Shown here: positions 34,514 through 36,670 of the stretch, in pieces
Numbering within the stretch: position 1 is the first letter of the stretch
How the letters are laid out: each line of letters starts with the position of its first letter
Origin: Bodo saltans
Taxonomy: Eukaryota; Euglenozoa; Kinetoplastea; Eubodonida; Bodonidae
Length of the DNA: 36,670 nucleotides
NCBI GenBank assembly: GCA_001460835.1
Contig: CYKH01000162.1
Coordinates: 5,384-42,053, forward strand
Direction: 5' to 3'
Notes under the pieces: model-generated
The model's database searches: none
Told to the model about the DNA's origin: nothing
Seen by the model: only the letters and a program-made list of their open reading frames with translations
Program-made: the position numbers and the translations under genes

Positions 34514-35788
34514 ATGAGCCACGCTGATGGTCCCTCAGAACTTTTCGAAGTGGGCGCTCACGGAGATGTCTCGCTCTCTCGAGTTCGTGTGGATGTTTCA
34601 ATCTTCTGCTCAACTCCACTGGCACATCTCGGCAAGTGCGCTACCAAGCAGCGACAAGCATCGACGGATGGCGGCGACCATTCAGAAGTGAATCCGCCAT
34701 CGTCGACTTCCGGGCAGGAGGTTAGTACATCTCCAACCAGTGAGAAAAAAGAAGAATCAGCTGACACTTGCTCTACTGGACTACGAGTTTACGACGGCGC
34801 TATGGTCCTCGCTGAGTTCTTCGCAAGCAAAATATTTTCACAGTCTCAATTATTTCAGCAATTCGTCAACAACTTTGACAGCACTACTTCTCCGGTAGCA
34901 CCGTCCTCCTCTGACCTGAGACACTTTGTTGCTTTAGAGCTTGGCTGTGGGTGTGGACTCGCCGGACTCACGCTGTGGCATGTGCTCAGTCAAGAAAAAC
35001 ACATCATAAAACAACAACATGATGGTAAGAACAAGAATGATGTGCCACCCCTGGTGGTCCTTACAGACGCTTCAAAGCCTTGTCTTGAATTTGTGCATCG
35101 GAATTACGATGCCCTCAAGACCTCTACTGCACGTCTTGATGATTCTGTCGACACAAATGCGGACTTGGACATTAGAGTGCTCGACTGGGAGCAACCTGCC
35201 TCGTTCTTTTCAGAGGGCAGTGAAGATGCAGGCAAGTTTTGGGCTGCTGCTGCTGCTGTGAATGCCGCATCGCCGCAGCAGCATTTGGGCGAGTCGAACG
35301 CCCGCCGCCGAGGTGGGGCTGATATCGTCTTTGGTTCAGATCTAGTGTACTTCAATGCGAGCCCATTTTCTCTGTTCAACGTGGCGGAGAAGATGATGCG
35401 CTATGATGGTAACAACGACGAACATGATGAAGCACAACAACCTGTTGTTGCTACCTCTTTGGTGTTTCCACCTGTGTTGGTGCTCTGTCATCACTGTCGC
35501 ATCGCCAACGGCGTTGCAATTTTGAATCGAGCTGCGTCCGCCGCTGGGTTGACGTTGTTTTCCCTGTCACTCGCGTCGTTTCTTCCTGAAACAGAAATTT
35601 CGTCCCGTTGTCGCGGAGGGATGCATTTCTTGATTGGTTGCCGCACTCATGATGCTGCGAAAGTCCAACGCGAATTGTTTTCCGAAAGTGCTGCTGGGCA
35701 AGGCGTCGTACTGAACGTGTTCTGTGAAGGTGAAGTAGACGACACTGCCGCCGCCATGATGATGTGCGGACTTGGCGATGATGAATGA
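34514..35788 (+). CDS. METTL21-type (Methyltransf_16) protein methyltransferase
   Basis: A 424-aa protein with a seven-beta-strand SAM-dependent methyltransferase fold. Visible motifs: the SAM loop LELGCGCGLAG (141-151), the acidic strand-2 end VVLTDAS, DW (224-225) in VLDWEQP, which in this family contacts the adenine, and the family signature DLVY (276-279) in VFGSDLVYF. Such enzymes methylate lysines, and some histidines, on chaperones, elongation factors and similar proteins. It is longer than typical members (about 220-300 aa) because of low-complexity inserts: a Ser/Thr/Glu-rich stretch (~75-105) and an Ala-rich insert before DIVFG. The frame is open from 34412, but ATG 34514 lies after the splice acceptor. 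Substrate cannot be told from sequence. Confidence 0.82.
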   Translation: MSHADGPSELFEVGAHGDVSLSRVRVDVSIFCSTPLAHLGKCATKQRQASTDGGDHSEVNPPSSTSGQEVSTSPTSEKKEESADTCSTGLRVYDGAMVLAEFFASKIFSQSQLFQQFVNNFDSTTSPVAPSSSDLRHFVALELGCGCGLAGLTLWHVLSQEKHIIKQQHDGKNKNDVPPLVVLTDASKPCLEFVHRNYDALKTSTARLDDSVDTNADLDIRVLDWEQPASFFSEGSEDAGKFWAAAAAVNAASPQQHLGESNARRRGGADIVFGSDLVYFNASPFSLFNVAEKMMRYDGNNDEHDEAQQPVVATSLVFPPVLVLCHHCRIANGVAILNRAASAAGLTLFSLSLASFLPETEISSRCRGGMHFLIGCRTHDAAKVQRELFSESAAGQGVVLNVFCEGEVDDTAAAMMMCGLGDDE

Positions 35789-36041
35789 TGCATTTCCAGT
35801 TTTGTTAACAGTCCTACACGGTTAATAGAAAAACGATTTTGTGGTATTTATTTTAAAGCTCCTGTATGATTCTTCGGCAAAGATATTACCGTTGTATTTT
35901 GTTTCTGTGGTGAGAGTGAGAGTAGAGAACGAACAACATTAACAAAAGCACACATGATTGTCTCTTCACATTAATATTCCCAACCGAGAGGCGTTTCACA
36001 AAAAAACTCCGACACAGCGTTGTGGAGCATTGAATAAATTT

Positions 36042-36670
36042 ATGTGCGGTGACCACTCGACATTCTGCGGACAACAATCCTTACCACTTGCAGCAAACAA
36101 GGTTAGATTGGGGAAATATCTCACGCCACAGCCTGCCATCAAACGAAGTCTTACTGTATTACTGCGGCACCTTGATCTTCGCGGCTGCGTCAACATTACA
36201 AACATTGGCCTTAAGTGCGTTTTCTCGTTGCAGCAGTTGCAGCATCTCGTTGTGTGTCGCTGCGACCAAATCACGGATTCTGGTCTAGGGAGCATTTTCT
36301 TGCTGCGGCACCTGCGTCATCTTGACCTTAGCTTGTGCAACAAGATTACCGACGCGGGGCTTGCGAATGTTTTCTCGCTCTCCAGCAGCTGCGGTATATC
36401 TTTCTCTCTGTAGTTGTAACGAAATCTCCGATTCTGATTCTGTGGACGTTTCCTCCCTGCAGGCGCTTGTGTGCATCTTTTAGATTTATCTACTTTGCTA
36501 CAAGATCGCAGATGCATGCCTTGAGAGCCTTGCCTCGCTGCAACGACTCGAAGTGCTTGATCTTCGCCATACCAGCATCACTGATGTTGGGTTAGCGAGT
36601 ATTGCCTCCTCAATGCAGCAGCTACATTATTTGCATCTACAGGGCTCACACAGGACAACGCGCAGTGGCC
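36042..36670 (+). pseudogene. Cysteine-containing leucine-rich-repeat protein, partial and frame-broken
   Basis: The gene runs off the right edge. From ATG 36042 frame 3 gives LRR units with the Cys-type consensus LxxLxLxxCxxITDxGL: LRHLDLRGCVNITNIGL, LQHLVVCRCDQITDSGL and LRHLDLSLCNKITDAGL. Near 36380-36395 the repeat continues in frame 2 (LQQLRYIFLS), then from 36409 in frame 1 (CSCNEISDSDSVDVSSLQAL) until TAG 36481. A short LDLST appears in frame 3 at 36480, and frame 1 resumes at 36496 with CYKIADACLESLASLQRLEVLDLRHTSITDVGL (written in two parts: CYKIADACLESL and LEVLDLRHTSITDVGL). At least three frame changes in about 120 bases suggest a decayed gene. Cysteine-type LRRs often mediate protein binding, for instance in F-box proteins; no partner domain is visible here. 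The start is uncertain because no clear splice acceptor was identified. Confidence 0.65.

Overview
The window looks like nuclear DNA of a kinetoplastid flagellate, most likely a free-living bodonid such as Bodo saltans (the species name is an inference from protein content, not a search result). All supported genes lie on the + strand. They are intronless even at 2,464 codons and are separated by short spacers. Most spacers carry a polypyrimidine tract followed by an AG just upstream of the first good ATG, the usual layout of polycistronic units matured by spliced-leader trans-splicing. No promoters, tRNAs, rRNAs, CRISPR arrays or insertion sequences were recognised.

Layout: (1-1666) 3' part of an NHL-repeat multi-pass membrane protein, broken into four frame segments; (1997-3181) secreted Cys/Thr-rich protein; (3409-4053) SVP26/TEX261-family ER cargo receptor; (4311-5399) branched-chain aminotransferase; (6193-9471, ancestrally to 9742) M64-peptidase-like ectodomain fused to a tetraspanin-like membrane region and two EF-hands; (10291-11364) ubiquitin-like plus coiled-coil protein broken by a 19-bp duplication; (11827-12471) UNC119-like lipid-cargo chaperone; (13114-14948) TBC RabGAP with a frameshift; (15187-17475) UDP-sugar pyrophosphorylase; (17646-20279) secreted beta-propeller protein; (20653-21585 and 21946-23556) tandem pair of FG-repeat proteins, the first with an in-frame stop; (23708-31102) giant surface membrane protein; (31342-34146) Spb1/FTSJ3 rRNA 2'-O-methyltransferase; (34514-35788) family-16 (METTL21-type) methyltransferase; (36042-end) leucine-rich-repeat gene with several frame breaks.

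There is no operon-like pathway. Housekeeping genes (BCAT, USP, Spb1, UNC119, TBC, SVP26) are interleaved with lineage-type surface or secreted proteins. The most notable items are the peptidase-tetraspanin-EF-hand fusion, whose catalytic Glu is replaced by Gln (HQxxH), and a striking density of frame lesions. Three of these lesions are short direct tandem duplications (95, 115 and 19 bp), none a multiple of three, sitting at the ends of two neighbouring genes. Whether they are real mutations or assembly errors decides the status of about a third of the genes here.
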